A DNA stretch of 64,000 bases from Oikopleura dioica (taxonomy: Eukaryota; Chordata; Appendicularia; Copelata; Oikopleuridae), in the NCBI GenBank assembly GCA_907165135.1, contig OU015567.1:5213001-5277000 (forward strand), in the 5' to 3' direction. Under the pieces are notes generated by a model. The model searched no databases and was not told where the DNA came from. It worked only from the letters and a program-made list of their open reading frames with translations. The translations under genes were made by a program, and so were the position numbers. Positions 1 to 12,859 of the stretch are shown piece by piece (the first letter of the stretch is position 1; each line of letters starts with the position of its first letter).

Positions 1-358
1 GAATTACTGTAATTTAAGTGAGGAACATGACGAAGTTCAGTCATTTCACTGATGTGTGCGAATTGTATTTTTTGGAGCCCAGAATTGGGCCGTATTCTCG
101 AACTTTTATCAAAAAAGAAGGTTGAGCCCTCCATCTTCTTACAAATTTCAACCCTAATTGAAATCAAGAAAATTTCCGAAATCTCAGAGACCATAAGACT
201 ATCATTTATTCGAACATTTTAGTTTATTTAATATTTTCATCAAGTAGCACGGTGGTGATCGCTGTTGAGTAATTTGACTAAGTTGAATTTTAGTAAAGTC
301 AATTTTTGGAGCCCAAAACTGGGCCGTATTCTTGAAACCAAAACTTGAATGAAAACTT

Positions 359-963
359 TGACGCGTTTTTTTTAAGGTTGGGCAAGTTATTTCACCCACT
401 TCCTCCTTTTGAAACCCAGAACACCATACATATTTTGAATAAGTGGAGAAAATCTAGAAACTTGACGGTTTTAGTTTTTCGAAATTCACTTCCGGTTACG
501 ATTCTAGAGCCGGAAATGCATGAAATTTATAAGAAAAGCATGCATATGACCTATCAAATTGAAGCTTACAACAGGTCAAGTCATTGAGGATCGAAACCGA
601 ATCCAACCGTCGTCAAAAACCGCCGGTAAACAACCGGTAAAAATTGAAAAAATTCTCGCTAAATCATGCTTTTTCATAGTTTTACCGGTCAGTTTAACCG
701 CGGTTGGTACTGTTTTTCTAATTAATTGATGATGAGATGACTGAGAATCTTCTGCGCATCAATATGATAGGTCACACTTTACCCTTACTCCAAAATTTCG
801 CCTACTTCCGGCTCTAGAATCGCAACCGGAGGTGATTTTCGAAAAACTAAAACCGTCAAGTTTCTAGATTTTCTCCACTGATTCCAAATATGTATGGTGT
901 TCTGGGTTTCAAAAGGAGGAAGTGGGTGAAATAACTTGCCCAACCTTAAAAATAGCGCGTCTT
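359..963. mobile_element. Foldback element with ~165-bp inverted arms
   Basis: The arm at about 359-531 and the arm at about 795-963 are near-perfect reverse complements, separated by a ~260-bp centre that holds smaller repeats of the type ACCGGT. No transposase is visible, so this is a non-autonomous MITE/foldback-type element. No clear target duplication was found. A separate direct repeat of ~34 bp (69-102 and 303-336) lies just upstream. Open frames inside the arms are read-through of the repeat and are not genes. Confidence 0.75.
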
Positions 964-1056
964 TCTGTCCGAAAAAATTTCTACAGAAAAATGAAACTAG
1001 AAATGATTTTATTGAAGCATGCAAAAGAAAATAAAGAAGAAATGGAAAGGGTTGAT

Positions 1057-2181
1057 TTACGCGATGATAAGGGGCTGCTTCTCAGTCTTATCAGCAACTT
1101 CAGCAGAAATAAGAAGAGCTCTTCGTCGGCGGCGGGCTCGGAAGAGTCGGACGAGCACGAAAAAGATTCCAAATCCGAATCCGATCGACATAGCCGCCAT
1201 GATCATGCATCGAACGATTTTCTTAAAAGTGATGTCATTTTCAAAAATTTCGCTGAAAACTCACGTGATGTCGTCGGCGCTGGTACTTGAATTTTTGAAT
1301 CGCTTCTTCTTGCTCCATTTTTGCTTGAATTTCGATTTCCTCTTCCTCCGGCTTTATGTCCTTCTCCTTCTCGCAGTCCTCTTTCGCATGGGGAGCATAA
1401 ACCGGCTTCCATTCAGGCTTAGCCCCTTGAACGGGAAATTGAGGGCTGAAGCCGGGGAAAAACCCTCCCTTCGGTGGGCGATTCCAATCTCCATGATGCT
1501 CGTAGTTCTTCCAAGGGAAAGCGTTCCCGTCGACTTTTTTGCGCATCCAATCGTGTGGGATGCCCATGTTTCCATTGAAAACAGGCGGGGTTTCGTCAAC
1601 AGCGGAATTGACGGTGATGATGAGTGCAGCATCGTCGCTGTCGTCGAAGATGTTGGACATTGTTTTCTTAAAAATGATAGAATAGGTAACTGGAAAGAGC
1701 GAAATACTTTGATCATGTCTTTTACTGCTCCAGGAAGACCAAATCCGTCTAGAATTGATGACTCCGAGGACTCATCGAGGAGCCAGGCGTCATCGACAAT
1801 TTCAGGACCTGTTGTGGTCGTTGTTGTTGTCGTTGTTGACTCCTCAGTTGTTGTTGGAAACTCGGTCGTATCGTAGACAATATCATATTCGGACTGATCA
1901 TTTTGCTCGTTCCAGATTCTCTCGTCCATAGGATCAATAGCAGCGCCTACAATTGGGCTCGCCAAGCTGCGTTCAAACCTGAGTCAGGGTTATACACAGG
2001 TTAACGAGCCCAGTCCTGCAGGAACATAATTCCATGGCTCCTCATCCCTTTTCTCGACCGAGAAATCACTTCGATAGTCACGGAAAAAAGGCTCTTTTTC
2101 TTTGATAAAAGCAGGTTCTATCGGTCTAGCATTCTGAGCAAAAGCAGAAGGGAGAAGAAGAATCGAAGCGAGATCTCTCAT
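1057..2181 (-). CDS. Secreted/type I single-pass membrane protein, orphan
   Basis: Four exons: 2181-2006, 1966-1708, 1666-1265 and 1221-1057, giving 333 aa with matching phases. The start is followed by a signal peptide (MRDLASILLLPSAFAQ). The ectodomain has a Thr-run stalk near residue 90-105 and an acidic stretch before the membrane. The last exon encodes one transmembrane segment (about residues 284-303), a stop-transfer cluster of arginines and a short cytosolic tail. The last two introns are 41 and 43 nt and end in CTTTTTAAG-like acceptors. Intron 1 (39 nt, 1967-2005) consists almost entirely of the terminal motif of a repeat family seen elsewhere in this window. I do not recognise the family. 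The Thr-rich stalk resembles that of the astacin gene at 15-18 kb, but no homology is claimed. Confidence 0.72.
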
Positions 2182-2365
2182 TTTTGAAAATGATGGAAAA
2201 GAAAGAGAGATTCTGGAGGAAAAGAGCACTTGATGAGTTGGGGGATTAAAAATGACATTTTACGAAAGAGAACGGGGCATGTACGGACCGGTTCGAAAAA
2301 GACGTAAATAACGTTTTTTCGCTTAGAAGGACTTTTCGCTTAGAAAGATTTTCGGGGATTTTCCA

Positions 2366-2508
2366 AACATGAGATTTAACGATAATGAGTCGCCAATGAT
2401 GAATCATCATTTTAAAATTTCGAGAATTTCTAGAAAAAAATCTAGAAATAAAACTCGGAATGATGACTCATCAATAATGAGTCATTATCGTGAAAACTCA
2501 TGTTTGAA
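2366..2508. repeat. Foldback repeat with AP-1-like ends
   Basis: Arms around 2366-2412 and 2459-2508 are reverse complements and carry GATAATGAGTC / GACTCATTATC. A short similar hairpin (ATGACTCATCGGCGATGAGTCAT) lies at about 5540-5562, beyond the 3' end of TEAD. The TGAGTCA heptamer is the AP-1 consensus. Any regulatory role is inference. Confidence 0.6.
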
Positions 2509-2756
2509 AGAGCCCCGAAAACCCTTTACGGCTCGAAAAGTACAGCGGAGCAGAATTGAGTGGCTTCAGTTCAAACCGAGCGCCCAATTAGCTTTTTTGA
2601 TGAGTCACCCGCGAGAATCGCGCTCGGCATTTTCACTCTCCGCGCGACTACTAGCGAAACTTTTATCGTTTTCCGACTCGAAACAGCTCCCGGGAAGTGA
2701 AATCTGCAAGAGATCGTAGCGAAAAAGTAGCAAAGCGAAGCGAAGAAAGAGAAAAC

Positions 2757-4736
2757 ATGACAAGCGGCGCTGGGGACGGCTCAGAGGATGGCTCCGAAAA
2801 AAATGTGAAAAAAGAAAACGTCGATTCGGCGAAATTAGCCGCGGAGGTGAGAGATGACTATTTTAGCCGAAAAGGCTTTAGTCAACTTGTCAGTTTATCG
2901 AGCGTCGCTTTCGGAAATCTTCGAATTCAAAGGAATTTTATTAGAAATTCCTGAAATTCCTTAGAAAATTTCAACTAAAAATCGAATTTACAGTCAACTT
3001 TGTCGATAAAGGTTCAATGAAAGAGCACAAGATAGTCGATTCATGAATTTGACAACATAATGCATCGGCATGGCCCAGAAACCTGCGTAAAAACCTGAGT
3101 CAGGGTCCTGAAACTCGATTTTTTACACTCAGGTTCCTAAGCGTAGGTCAAAAATGCGTCAAGAATATCAAATTTATGATTTGACTATCTTGGGCTGTAT
3201 TTCTGCAGCTTTATCAACAATATAGGACCCAGAAAGAAAAACCCCTCTACTATTCTCCATTTCAGGATGCGATGGGCCAAGATGACGAGGGCGTGTGGTC
3301 TCCAGACATCGAAACAGCTTTCAAAGAAGCGATGGAAATCTACCCCCCTTGTGGTCGCCGAAAAATCATTCTTCCGGACGAAGGAAAAATGTACGGACGA
3401 AACGAAATGATCGCCCGCTACATTTTGATCAAAACCGGAAAGAAGCGGACGCGAAAGCAGGTTTCTTCGCACATCCAAGTTCTCGCCCGAAGAATGGACC
3501 GGGAAAAAGGACCGCCAAGTGGCCCGAATCAAAGTACCGCAACGAACGGAAATTCGACCCGGCCGTCGTTGGCGAATTCAGCTCAAAAATTGGACGTTTT
3601 GAGACTCGTTCCAGCTTCGACTTACAGAGTCAAAGGAGATGATTCGAAAGAACTGAGGATGTGCGATTTTGAAATTTCAGCGACGCAATCGAGTTTTGGT
3701 TCGGTTTCAGATGATGGTAGCGAAACTCAGGTACTTTTTTCTGTTTGAAAATGATCGAAAACCTTAAATTTGGTGAAGAACCTTAAATTGAAGGTGAGAG
3801 CCTTATTCTGATATCTTATTAGGTGCAGAAGCATGTCTTTCTATCCGTTCCCGAATCAGCAATGCGGCCGAGTTCTGTAGAAGACCTGTCGATTGGAACC
3901 ATTCTCCCAGATTTTCACAACTCCAAGGTATCACTATCTCACTTCTCCCTTTCTCCTAATATCAACCAAAAGGATGGGGAAACGAGCCTAGCCCATCTGT
4001 ACGAAAAGTCGAACCACAAGGAAAACTTCTATCTTTTGAAACTCTGGGCCGATGCCGACTTCGTGCTGGACCCGACGATGGATCAAAAGTACGAGCTCAA
4101 CGCCAAATTTCAAATCGACCAAAAACGACCGCTCGAAGTTACGACCCAAGTTTACAGCTTTTCGAAGGAAGCTATGAGGAAAGAACAGGTAAAAAAACTT
4201 AAGGGAGACACCCCCTTAATTTCGTTATTTTTCAGAGTCCGACTTGTTTCGAAGAAAACGGCAGGACGTTCTTTGAACTGAATTGGGAATTCTGCGAGTA
4301 TGGAAAAGGCTTCATCGAGCGGCTCCTCCAACTTTCGCCGAATAAAGATAAGATGAATGTGGTGCTCCAGCACTTCGCCATGCTAACTGTGAGTTGACTG
4401 AAGATTGAAAAGGGTTGATAGTGTTTTTAGTACGTGAATGATTCGACGACGGGTGAAATCTTGATCGTTCTAGCGCAGATGTTCGAAGTTTCAAGGGACG
4501 AAGGACATGGCCAAAACGTCTATCACCTTATTCCAACGGTAATTACTAAATAACAGAGGTGATCACCTTAATTTCTGAAAAAAGGCTCTAAATTGTCGAT
4601 GAAATGTCCAAAATGCACCTGAATTGATTATTATCTCGAAAATCGAACAATTTAGGAACTCTTCCCCTAATTTTACCGACAATTAAGGGTATCCCTGTTT
4701 ATATTTTTCAATCAATCAAAATTTCAGCCCGTCTGA
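2757..4736 (+). CDS. TEAD: TEAD/Scalloped transcription factor
   Basis: DNA-binding effector of the Hippo pathway, normally working with YAP/TAZ or Vgll cofactors in the nucleus. Seven exons: 2757-2846, 3266-3730, 3823-3927, 3973-4188, 4236-4388, 4431-4538 and 4728-4736; all junctions are phase 0; 381 aa. The TEA domain (about residues 36-105) is strongly conserved, with [29 protein letters not shown] and [16 protein letters not shown]. The C-terminal cofactor-binding beta-sandwich is recognisable but diverged ([37 protein letters not shown]). The linker is short, so the protein is smaller than vertebrate TEADs (~430 aa). The last exon encodes only two residues and the stop. The first intron (419 nt) carries a CCTGAGTCAGG-type repeat. 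Confidence 0.95.
3084..3149. repeat. CCTGAGTCAGG-family MITE copy in TEAD intron 1
   Basis: A short imperfect palindrome beginning CCTGCGTAAAAACCTGAG and ending CTCAGGTTCCTAAGCGTAGG. It belongs to the same family as the perfect copy at 44321-44488. Confidence 0.7.
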
Positions 4737-5640
4737 GGAGCCCAAAAAAAAAAAGAAATTCCAGCGTCGCAAACACCGCCAAAATCCAACAACAAAAAAG
4801 ACACCACCGAAAGCATTTTCTCCAACTTTTTATCTGACAGTTTATTCAATTCGAAATTTCAAATTTTGAAAAACTCATCTTCTATCTTCCTTTTTTTCTT
4901 TGCAAATGTAAATTTATTTCAACTTTTTTTATTATTTCTCTTTTCTTATTTATCTATTCTTGTGCCTTTCTATCCGTAATGCCTTTATTTAATAATAATA
5001 ATAATAATATTAATTTTGCTAAAAAGGGGCTTCCCTTATTTGAATTTTAAATTCTAGTTCCAAGAAAATCCGTAGTTCAAGGATTAAAATTTTTATTACA
5101 CTCGCTTCCAGAATGAAATATATTCAAGGTGAATATATTTAAAAATCTTCCTGTACCAATTTATATTCTGAAATGAATCAATTCAATAAAAATAATAACT
5201 CTTATTCAAAATTTATGATTTTGCATATTCAAAAAGGCAAGAGAATAAAGTTGCAGGGCAAATAAATATAAGAGTGACTCCCTTATTATGAGTAAAATAA
5301 GAGTGCCCCTTTTTGACTCAAATTTACGATGATAAAATAACTTTAAATTAAGGGGGTACCCACGATAAGTGCAAACCCTAGAAATAAGTATTCTGACACC
5401 CTTATTTCTCGCTCGATAAAAGAAGAAATAAGGATGTCACTATGATAATTTCAAGAATTTACAATTAGCACGTCCACCCCCTTAATAAAGCTGTTACGTA
5501 ACTTTGTAAGTTTGAGTCGAAAAAAAGATGATAATGATGACTCATCGGCGATGAGTCATCGCCTTTCCGAGGCGAGAAAGGGAAAATGAAGCAGTCTTTC
5601 ATATTGACTCAAAATAAATATTTCGCGTCGAAGAAAATAG
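4737..5640 (+). other. TEAD 3' region, AT-rich, no further gene
   Basis: AT-rich sequence with (AAT)n and an AATAAA-like signal near 5186-5191. It contains several copies of the dispersed CCCTTATT / AATAAGGG motif (5275-5480). No coding potential was seen on either strand. Confidence 0.5.
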
Positions 5641-5654
5641 AATTGCGGCGTCAG

Positions 5655-5835
5655 TATCGGCCAATCACCGGCGCCGGCCAATCAGAAGAGCGCGTCAAAA
5701 AGTGACGAATTCGGTTTTCGACTTTTTCCCAGAGACTCGGAAAACTTCACGCTCAAGGTAAAAATGCTTTTCGCGTAAAATTGGGTAAAACTGAGTTTTC
5801 GGGAGTGAAAAAATGCGCCCTTCTCATTGGCCGGG
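5655..5835 (+). promoter_or_regulatory. CCAAT-box cluster upstream of CNOT4
   Basis: Two GGCCAATC boxes (about 5659 and 5676) flank a GGCG-rich core, and an inverted ATTGGCC follows at about 5826. Clustered CCAAT boxes are typical NF-Y sites in housekeeping promoters. The next start codon downstream is CNOT4 at 6499. Assignment to CNOT4 is inference. Confidence 0.45.
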
Positions 5836-6498
5836 GCATTTATTGGCTGTAGATAAACTTTTCCAACTTGGCGAGAAATTTTCTATTGAAAGAAAAAAAG
5901 GGATGACGGAGTCGCAAATGAAAAAAAAAACGCTGAAGAGAAAATTTCCAGTCAAAAAATTTATCTTTTTTTCGATCAACTCAAATTTGGCTTTACGCCA
6001 AGAAAGTGGAGAAAAAGTTCTTGATAAACTTTTTTCGACCTTTAAAATTTGATCATCAAATTTCGCGAGAAACAGGGTTTTCAAATCGATTCGGATCCCT
6101 TTTTTTTCTTTTCTTGTTTTCAGACTTTTATTTATTATTAACGCAAAACAAACCGCTTTTATCGCGACTCGTGATGCAGGATTTATTATTTTGGAGTTGA
6201 TTCTTGATCGCTTTATGATAAAAAAGCTTCGATACCTGTAACTCTAGAATAAGGGCCTTCTTCGTATTGACACTTTTTCATTTTCTTTTAATTCAGATAA
6301 AATTGTATCATTTTTTCCGTTTTTTTGTGAAAAAAATAAAAATTTAATTTAAAAAATTGTCCTTTTTAGATTACAGAAAAGCTGCGTGAGCTCAAAAATT
6401 AACTGAAATAAACAGCGCAGAATTCTCAATTGAATTCGAATCGTCGAGAAAAAAACCTTTTCTTGAAAAAGCAAAAAGAAGCGAAAAACGAAAAAAAC

Positions 6499-9400
6499 AT
6501 GGCGATTGAATACAACTTAGATGTGGAGGAAGATTGCCCACTTTGCTGTGAGCCGCTCAATCATGATCTCAACTTTTATCCCTGTCAATGTGCTTTCCAG
6601 GTACTTTCAGATAGATTACAGTAAGTTGCAGTTTGGGGAGTTTCTTGGTTTTGTCGTTTTATTAGTCATTTTCTTGCGAAAACCATTGATAATACATTTT
6701 TACCGACGAAAACCAGTTAAAACCCTTCGAACCCAACTAAAAACCCATTGAATTCTCTATAAATCTTGTGAACCCTCATCGAACCAACTTACTATCCACA
6801 TAAACGGCCCGAAAACCATATAAAATCTTCGGAAACCACTAAAAACCCTGAAAACCGGGCTTTTGCCTTTAGAAATTGAGTAAAACACAATAAAATCGGA
6901 TCAATTTCCGGGGTTTTTTGAACTAGTTTTCACATTAAAACTGGTTTCAGATCGTTTTATCTGGTTTTTCGGGGGCTTTTTTGAGTTAAAAGTTGGTTTT
7001 TCTAGGAAAATTTAGTCGATTTACCCGTTTTTGATTCTCTTTCATAGATCTGTTCGATATGCTGGAATCGCATAAAGGAGCTGGAGGGAAATCTGTGTCC
7101 GAACTGTCGCGTTCCTTATCCGGACGAGCCGTATAGCTTCAAACCGCTTACCGAGAAGCAAGAAGCATTAATTGTTCAACGCGATCAACGATCCAATAAT
7201 AATACCGGTAAGTTACTCTCATTCTCGACCCGTGTGTAAGGAACACCCTTATTTTTAGTTCCAGCGGCGGCGAAGCCAAAAGTAGCGCCGATCCAGGACA
7301 AAGAAAAGCTGCGCGACGTGCGAGTGATGCAAAAGAATCTGGTGTTCGTGGTGGGCCTCCAGCCGAAACTGGCCGACGAATCGATGCTCCGGAAACAAGA
7401 GTACTTCGGTGAGACTAAAAAATGAACCCAGTCCGAGATTGCTCGACTAAGCTTCCTTTTTAGGGCGCTTTGGAAAGATCATGAAGGTCGCCGTCAATCA
7501 ATGTACTACTTATGCCGGCGTACAGGTTAGTTACTGACTGTAAAATGGTTTTTTATTACAGTATAGTCGCACAAACTCAATTTGAAAGCATGATTTTCCG
7601 GTTTCTATTCGTGAATTGACACTTTTCTCCCTTTATTTTCTCTATAGGGGCTTTCAGCCAATCAGAAGCGAGTAATATCTGGTTCTGCCAATCAAAATCA
7701 AGAAACAAGCTTTCTTTCGGACTTTTTCTCTTTATAACTAGATATCTAACCGGATTCTGGTGCTTTTGAATTGAATGAATATCAAAAGTATATACAGTAT
7801 ATGGATCAATATACAGTTAACCATCAATCAACCAATCCAGCATCGAAATTGTTGTTCTGCACTGATTTAACACCTATTTGTAGCATCGGTATTTGTATGA
7901 TTTTGCAAGAGAGGTAGGCTTTTACAAGCACTTATCCAAATTTATCATCATTTTTTGTCTTCTTCGGCGCTTTTCAACCCTTTACCTTTTCGAAAGAGCC
8001 GCGATGCGGCCTTTTGTCATAGCTCTTTGAAAACTCAGGTTTCTACACAGGAAAGAAAAAGCGCTGAGGAAGAAGTACCTCCCTCTTCATTTATCTTGCC
8101 CCTCATTGCATGCTAGTAGCATTGCTACTGTACCCCATTTTTCTATTTTCCCTGTCTGTAAAACCAACGGTAACCTCGTTTATCAGGGCCCCTCAGCATC
8201 AGCTTACGTAACCTTTTCGACGACGGATGCGGCGTTGAGATGTATTCAAACGGTTCACGGGTTGACGCAAGACGGGCGCACCCTCAAAGCGACCCTGGGC
8301 ACGACCAAGTACTGCTCCAGATTCCTCAACGGGCAGCAGTGTAAATTACAAGACTGTATGTATCTCCATGAAATCGCAGATCCAGATGCTAGCTTTACTA
8401 AAGAAGATATGCAAAAACAAAAGCACACAGGTAAAAAACGAATTATAACATCGCATTTCGAGGTCATTCTTGGTCACGTGACCTCAGTAAGGTCACCAAA
8501 CTTACTGCATCGGCCGGACAAGGGTCTTGGCTAACTCTGAGAATACAGTTGTTCGGGGACTAATCATTGAATTTATCCGCTAGAAGGCGGTAAAGTAAGG
8601 AAGTTACCTGAAATTTCAAATGAAGCAATGGATTCCTCACTTTGACGCTCTCTAGCACAGAAACCGAATGAGTTATCCCTGAACAACTTTATCCTCAGAG
8701 GTAGCTCAGGCCTTAATCGTCTTATTCAGTAGGATAAGTGACCTTAATGAGGCCACGTGAGCCCAAATGACCTGGAAAATGCGACATAAAATGATTTTCT
8801 TCGAGCAAAAGTTGTTTTCACCAATTTTTTGGTAGAAACTCGGCCCTTTTTAACCCATTCTTTGAAGAGTACGAGAGGAGGTTGATGGACAACTTCCGCC
8901 GGGCCTGCCAAGCCGAACAAGCTCGCAAAGAAGCTGCCGAGCGCGAGCGCCGTCTCCGCGAACAACTAAAGAAGAAAGAAGAAGAAGCGTCGCGGAAAAA
9001 AGCGGCGGCAGCTAAAGTGACGACGCCACACGCGCCAGAAGCAAAACGGCCGCGAAAACCGCCAGTCCCGACGGCGGCTACTGTTACTGCGAATACTGTT
9101 ACGTTACCGAAGCAAAATCAAAATCCGAGGAGCAGGCCGGCGCCGCCAAAGCCGAAATCGCCGAAAGTGCAAAAGCAGAAAAAGAATATTTATGTCGACT
9201 CGGATGATGAATCAGGTACGATAATGATTGGTAATTTGTTGCTAACTTCTTTCTTCCTAGAACTCGAACGCATCACATCAAAACAAATCAAAGACGCTGT
9301 GGACGAAGACGTCAAAGACTCGTGGGACACAAGCGACGAGGAAGACTGCCACAAAAGCAACAGCAACTCGGGCAAATCGTCAAAATCAAACTCGAAGCCG

Positions 9401-12263
9401 AGCTCCCGCGCTCCCTCTCGCAACGGCACTCCGCTGGAAACACACACACTCAGCAATCATTCAAATCATCACTCACACAGTAACTCCCAGTCGGAAACAG
9501 TAACAACCAGCCGTCCAAACAGCCAAAACAGCCGCAGCAGCAAGTCTGGATCGCATCGGGATTCGCCACACAGTAGTAACAGTAACACAAATTCAATTCA
9601 AAAAGAAACAAAAGCGAAACAAAACGAGCTCAATCTTCCTACAGTGGATCATCAGCTCTCGCAAGCGCAGATAAAAGCCGCCAGCAGAGCCGCCGCGAAG
9701 CAAAACGCAGAAAACGAGGCTAGAAATAACAGCACGATTAGCAAGAACCTCTTCGCAAACGGTGACAACCCGCCGCGGACGCTTCCATCTCCAGTCGAAG
9801 ATCAGAATCATCTGCCAGTATCGATCAGTAGTCAGTCTCGTCTTCCAGCCAGATCGCCAGTGAACCAGCCGCCGGCCGGGCTCATGTTTGACCCCTTCGC
9901 GCTCAATCCCCTTGCCTCGACCTCGACGACATCGTCTAGCAGACTTGGTGCGCCGCCAGGAGTCACAACACAGCCAAAGGCGAGCAGGAGCCCTCCTGGT
10001 TTCTCTTCAAGCTTCCAGCCGGTTCCCAAATCATCCTCATCTTCCTCGCAACTGCCGTTCAATCCCTTCGACAGCTTCTTTTCTGAGTCTGATCCAGCGC
10101 AAAAGTTACAAAGTTCTTCCCACGTAAGTAAAAGAATTAATCGAGTAGCTCAGATGAGAAAAAATAATGTGGAAACTTAAGACCCTTGTTCAGAATCAGA
10201 CGAAAACGAGCCAAGGAGCGAGTGTCAGTCAGGGAGGAAGCTTGTTCAACAGACTACCAACTGTGGATCAACTAAAGGACCCTTTTGCGAGGAAACCACC
10301 CAGCCAGACGAATGGAGTCAGCAGATCTTCTTTTGCCACCCCTCCGGTCCGGTTCAAAATCTTTTCTCCAAAAGTAGTAGCTCTAAGTCTGTAGTACAAG
10401 CATCAGAATGCAAAGTGAACCATCAAGTGCCCTCTCAAAAGCTCTTATCGACTGTTTACTAGGTTTCTATCGAACAAGAAGTCTTGTAAAAGACCAATCA
10501 GAGCTTTGAGGGTGTTTTTCTTGAAGTTTATATTAAAAAGTACAATTTTGAACCACGAAAAAGCCCGGCTTAGGCCAAGCAGCGAAGGACTGGGACTCAA
10601 ATTCGTCAGCTCGTTCTGGGATGCCGCCTCCTGCGCTCTCTCGGCGTGTTCCCCCTGCAGGCCTTTTCGATACAGGTTCATCTCATTCTAGTTCAAAGCT
10701 AGTTCCCGGTTTGGATGGTGTCGATCCCTTGTTGTTTGGGGGTGGTAGTGGACGGATGGGTACGTTCCTGTCACTAGCACTTATCAATTCATTTATCCAC
10801 TTATCACAATTCACCAATTCTTTTATTCTAGTGCATGCACAAAATGACTCATTCACCCAATCAACTCACACTTTACTTTCATCCAAATTCCTCCAAATCG
10901 GAATCCCATTTTGGGCCTCCAATTTGGCATCTGTCGATTTAGTAAGAGTTAGAAATCATCATCACCCCTTCTTGATTGAACTTGATTTGTAACTCTGCAT
11001 TAGACTCTTCTTTCCGCTTTCTAGGCTTTATTTCGCGAGTTGAGGTCGACCTCATTATAGCAGTAGAGAAATCACAAGTTGAAGATAATAAAGTAGAGGA
11101 TCCAGGAAATCGGCCACCCCGTTTTATCATTCTTGATCGCGAGTTCGATTTCCACTGCTGGGCTTTGGCGAAACCACTTTTGGTATCGCCAGATTTTCCG
11201 TAGCATCAACTGCATGATATTTTTTAAATTATTAAATGTAATGGCCCTCGTTCATTCATTTTATTTGCTTGAGGATACCTTTGTTCTTCCATATAAGCCC
11301 AAATGATGATGAACAAGGGTGTCTTCAGACAAAAAATTGGACGAACAAGGGCCGCATTTATTCCTTCATCATTGACTGTAACCGCCTTTTGTTACAGTAT
11401 GCCAGTTACAGTCAATGATATTTTTAGTAGGAATAAACGACTGTTTATTTCTTAGTTTTTTAACAATCCAATTAACATTCATTTATCATCATTTTTGCCA
11501 AAAATACTTCATCAGAAAAACGCAACTTTGTATTTGTTGCTTATACTCGCTTAGACCCTCCAGCGTCCTCCCTGATGCCGCGCCCGATTCCCGACTTGTT
11601 GCGAAACGGTGGGATTGGGCGAAGCCGACAAGACAGTGCCGATTTCGAAAACCTAGACTTTGACCCGATTGATTACTCGATGAAGGGACTCTCCAAGCTT
11701 CAGTTGAACGAACCGAGATCTGCCCAAACGCATCGTCCGCTCGCTGCATCACCTCAATTGCCGAGCAGGTTAGACAGGGAAAATTTTAGGCTCTCCCTCC
11801 ACTAACTGTTCTTTAGATCGATCTTTGGGGATCTCCAATCGCCGTCTGGAATGATGGGCCTCTTCGGCGAACGACCAGCGCCGCGGCCACAGTCGGGGAA
11901 GGACGAAGGACTTTGGTGAGCTTTCAAGGAATAGAATAAGGGGGTAACCACCGTTTCTTTTTCAGGCAGGAGAATCTGAGAAGGCTGCTACCGAATGTAA
12001 ACGTCCACTTTACATACAACGAACAAATGTCAAGACAAAATTCGTCCTTTTCCGAGCATAAACCACCGATGCAGCGAGGTAGCGCCCCCCCCCCTTATTC
12101 CTCTCCCTCACCCTCGATTTCAGGACCTCCTGGCCTGGGCGGACCGCCGGGCTTCAGCCAGTCGCCTCTGCTGGGCTTTCCCGACGCAGGAAACGCCTTC
12201 GCTCGTCAAAACAGCCGCCAACCTGTCGAGTCCGAATTCATTCCAAAAGGCTTACTAGACTAA
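6499..12263 (+). CDS. CNOT4: CNOT4 (NOT4) E3 ubiquitin ligase of CCR4-NOT
   Basis: RNA-linked ubiquitin ligase that acts with CCR4-NOT in mRNA decay and translation quality control. Modelled as 13 exons: 6499-6600, 7048-7207, 7259-7408, 7464-7525, 8187-8430, 8868-9215, 9261-10123, 10194-10373, 10564-10759, 11555-11768, 11817-11915, 11966-12078 and 12124-12263; 956 aa, phases consistent. Visible domains in order: C4C4 RING (CPLCCEPL, CQC, ICSICW, CPNC; residues 13-55), basic linker, RRM (VRVMQKNLVFVVGL, GPSASAYVTF; about 105-200), C3H1 zinc finger (CSRFLNGQQCKLQDCMYLH), a Lys/Glu coiled coil, then a long Ser/Asn/Pro-rich tail with PPG motifs and a DEGLWQENLRRLLPN helix. The exon 8/9 junction is the least certain. 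The final 45-nt intron has no stop and keeps frame, so it could also be retained. Confidence 0.92.
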
Positions 12264-12859
12264 TTTAATAATTATTTCCCAAAAACCTAAAATATCAAAA
12301 AAAAAATTAAAAAAAGATAAATAGCTATTTATATTAAAATTATATTAATTCTGGTGTATTGTGCACGCGTTTGACTAAACAAAAAACGAAAACGCAAAAA
12401 TTAAACATCATCAAAACAAAAACAAAACAAAAAATAATGATGCCAAAAAAGTAATCATCAACTTTCACCTGTCCTGCACCTGAATCTTTTGCTGTAGATT
12501 CTCACATGTGCTCTATTTTTCATCAAAAAAAAAGAAAAAAATTCCACCAGCAACGAAAATCCTCAGAAAAAATCTCGTTTTCTACTTTTTCTTCTTTTTC
12601 TGGTTGAAACTCAAACAAAACAAGTTCAAATGAAAATTTTTCAATTTTATGAAAACATTATTAAAAACGAATTATACTTCAAAGTACACTTTTTACCGTG
12701 ATAAACAAAAACAGTTTCAAATTTGCTCTTTTTGAAGCGAAATTCTGCTAACAAAAACGTTTAAATATATATTTCGGTAATCGTATACGAAAACAAAAAA
12801 AAAGAGTGTGTTGTTTATTTGTACGCAGGTCCTGTCATACAGAAACTAAATGCTTTTTC

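Noticed and set aside
1019-1876. Forward-strand open frame of 285 codons
   Set aside because: Shadow of the reverse-strand membrane-protein gene, whose exons, phases, signal peptide and helix are coherent.
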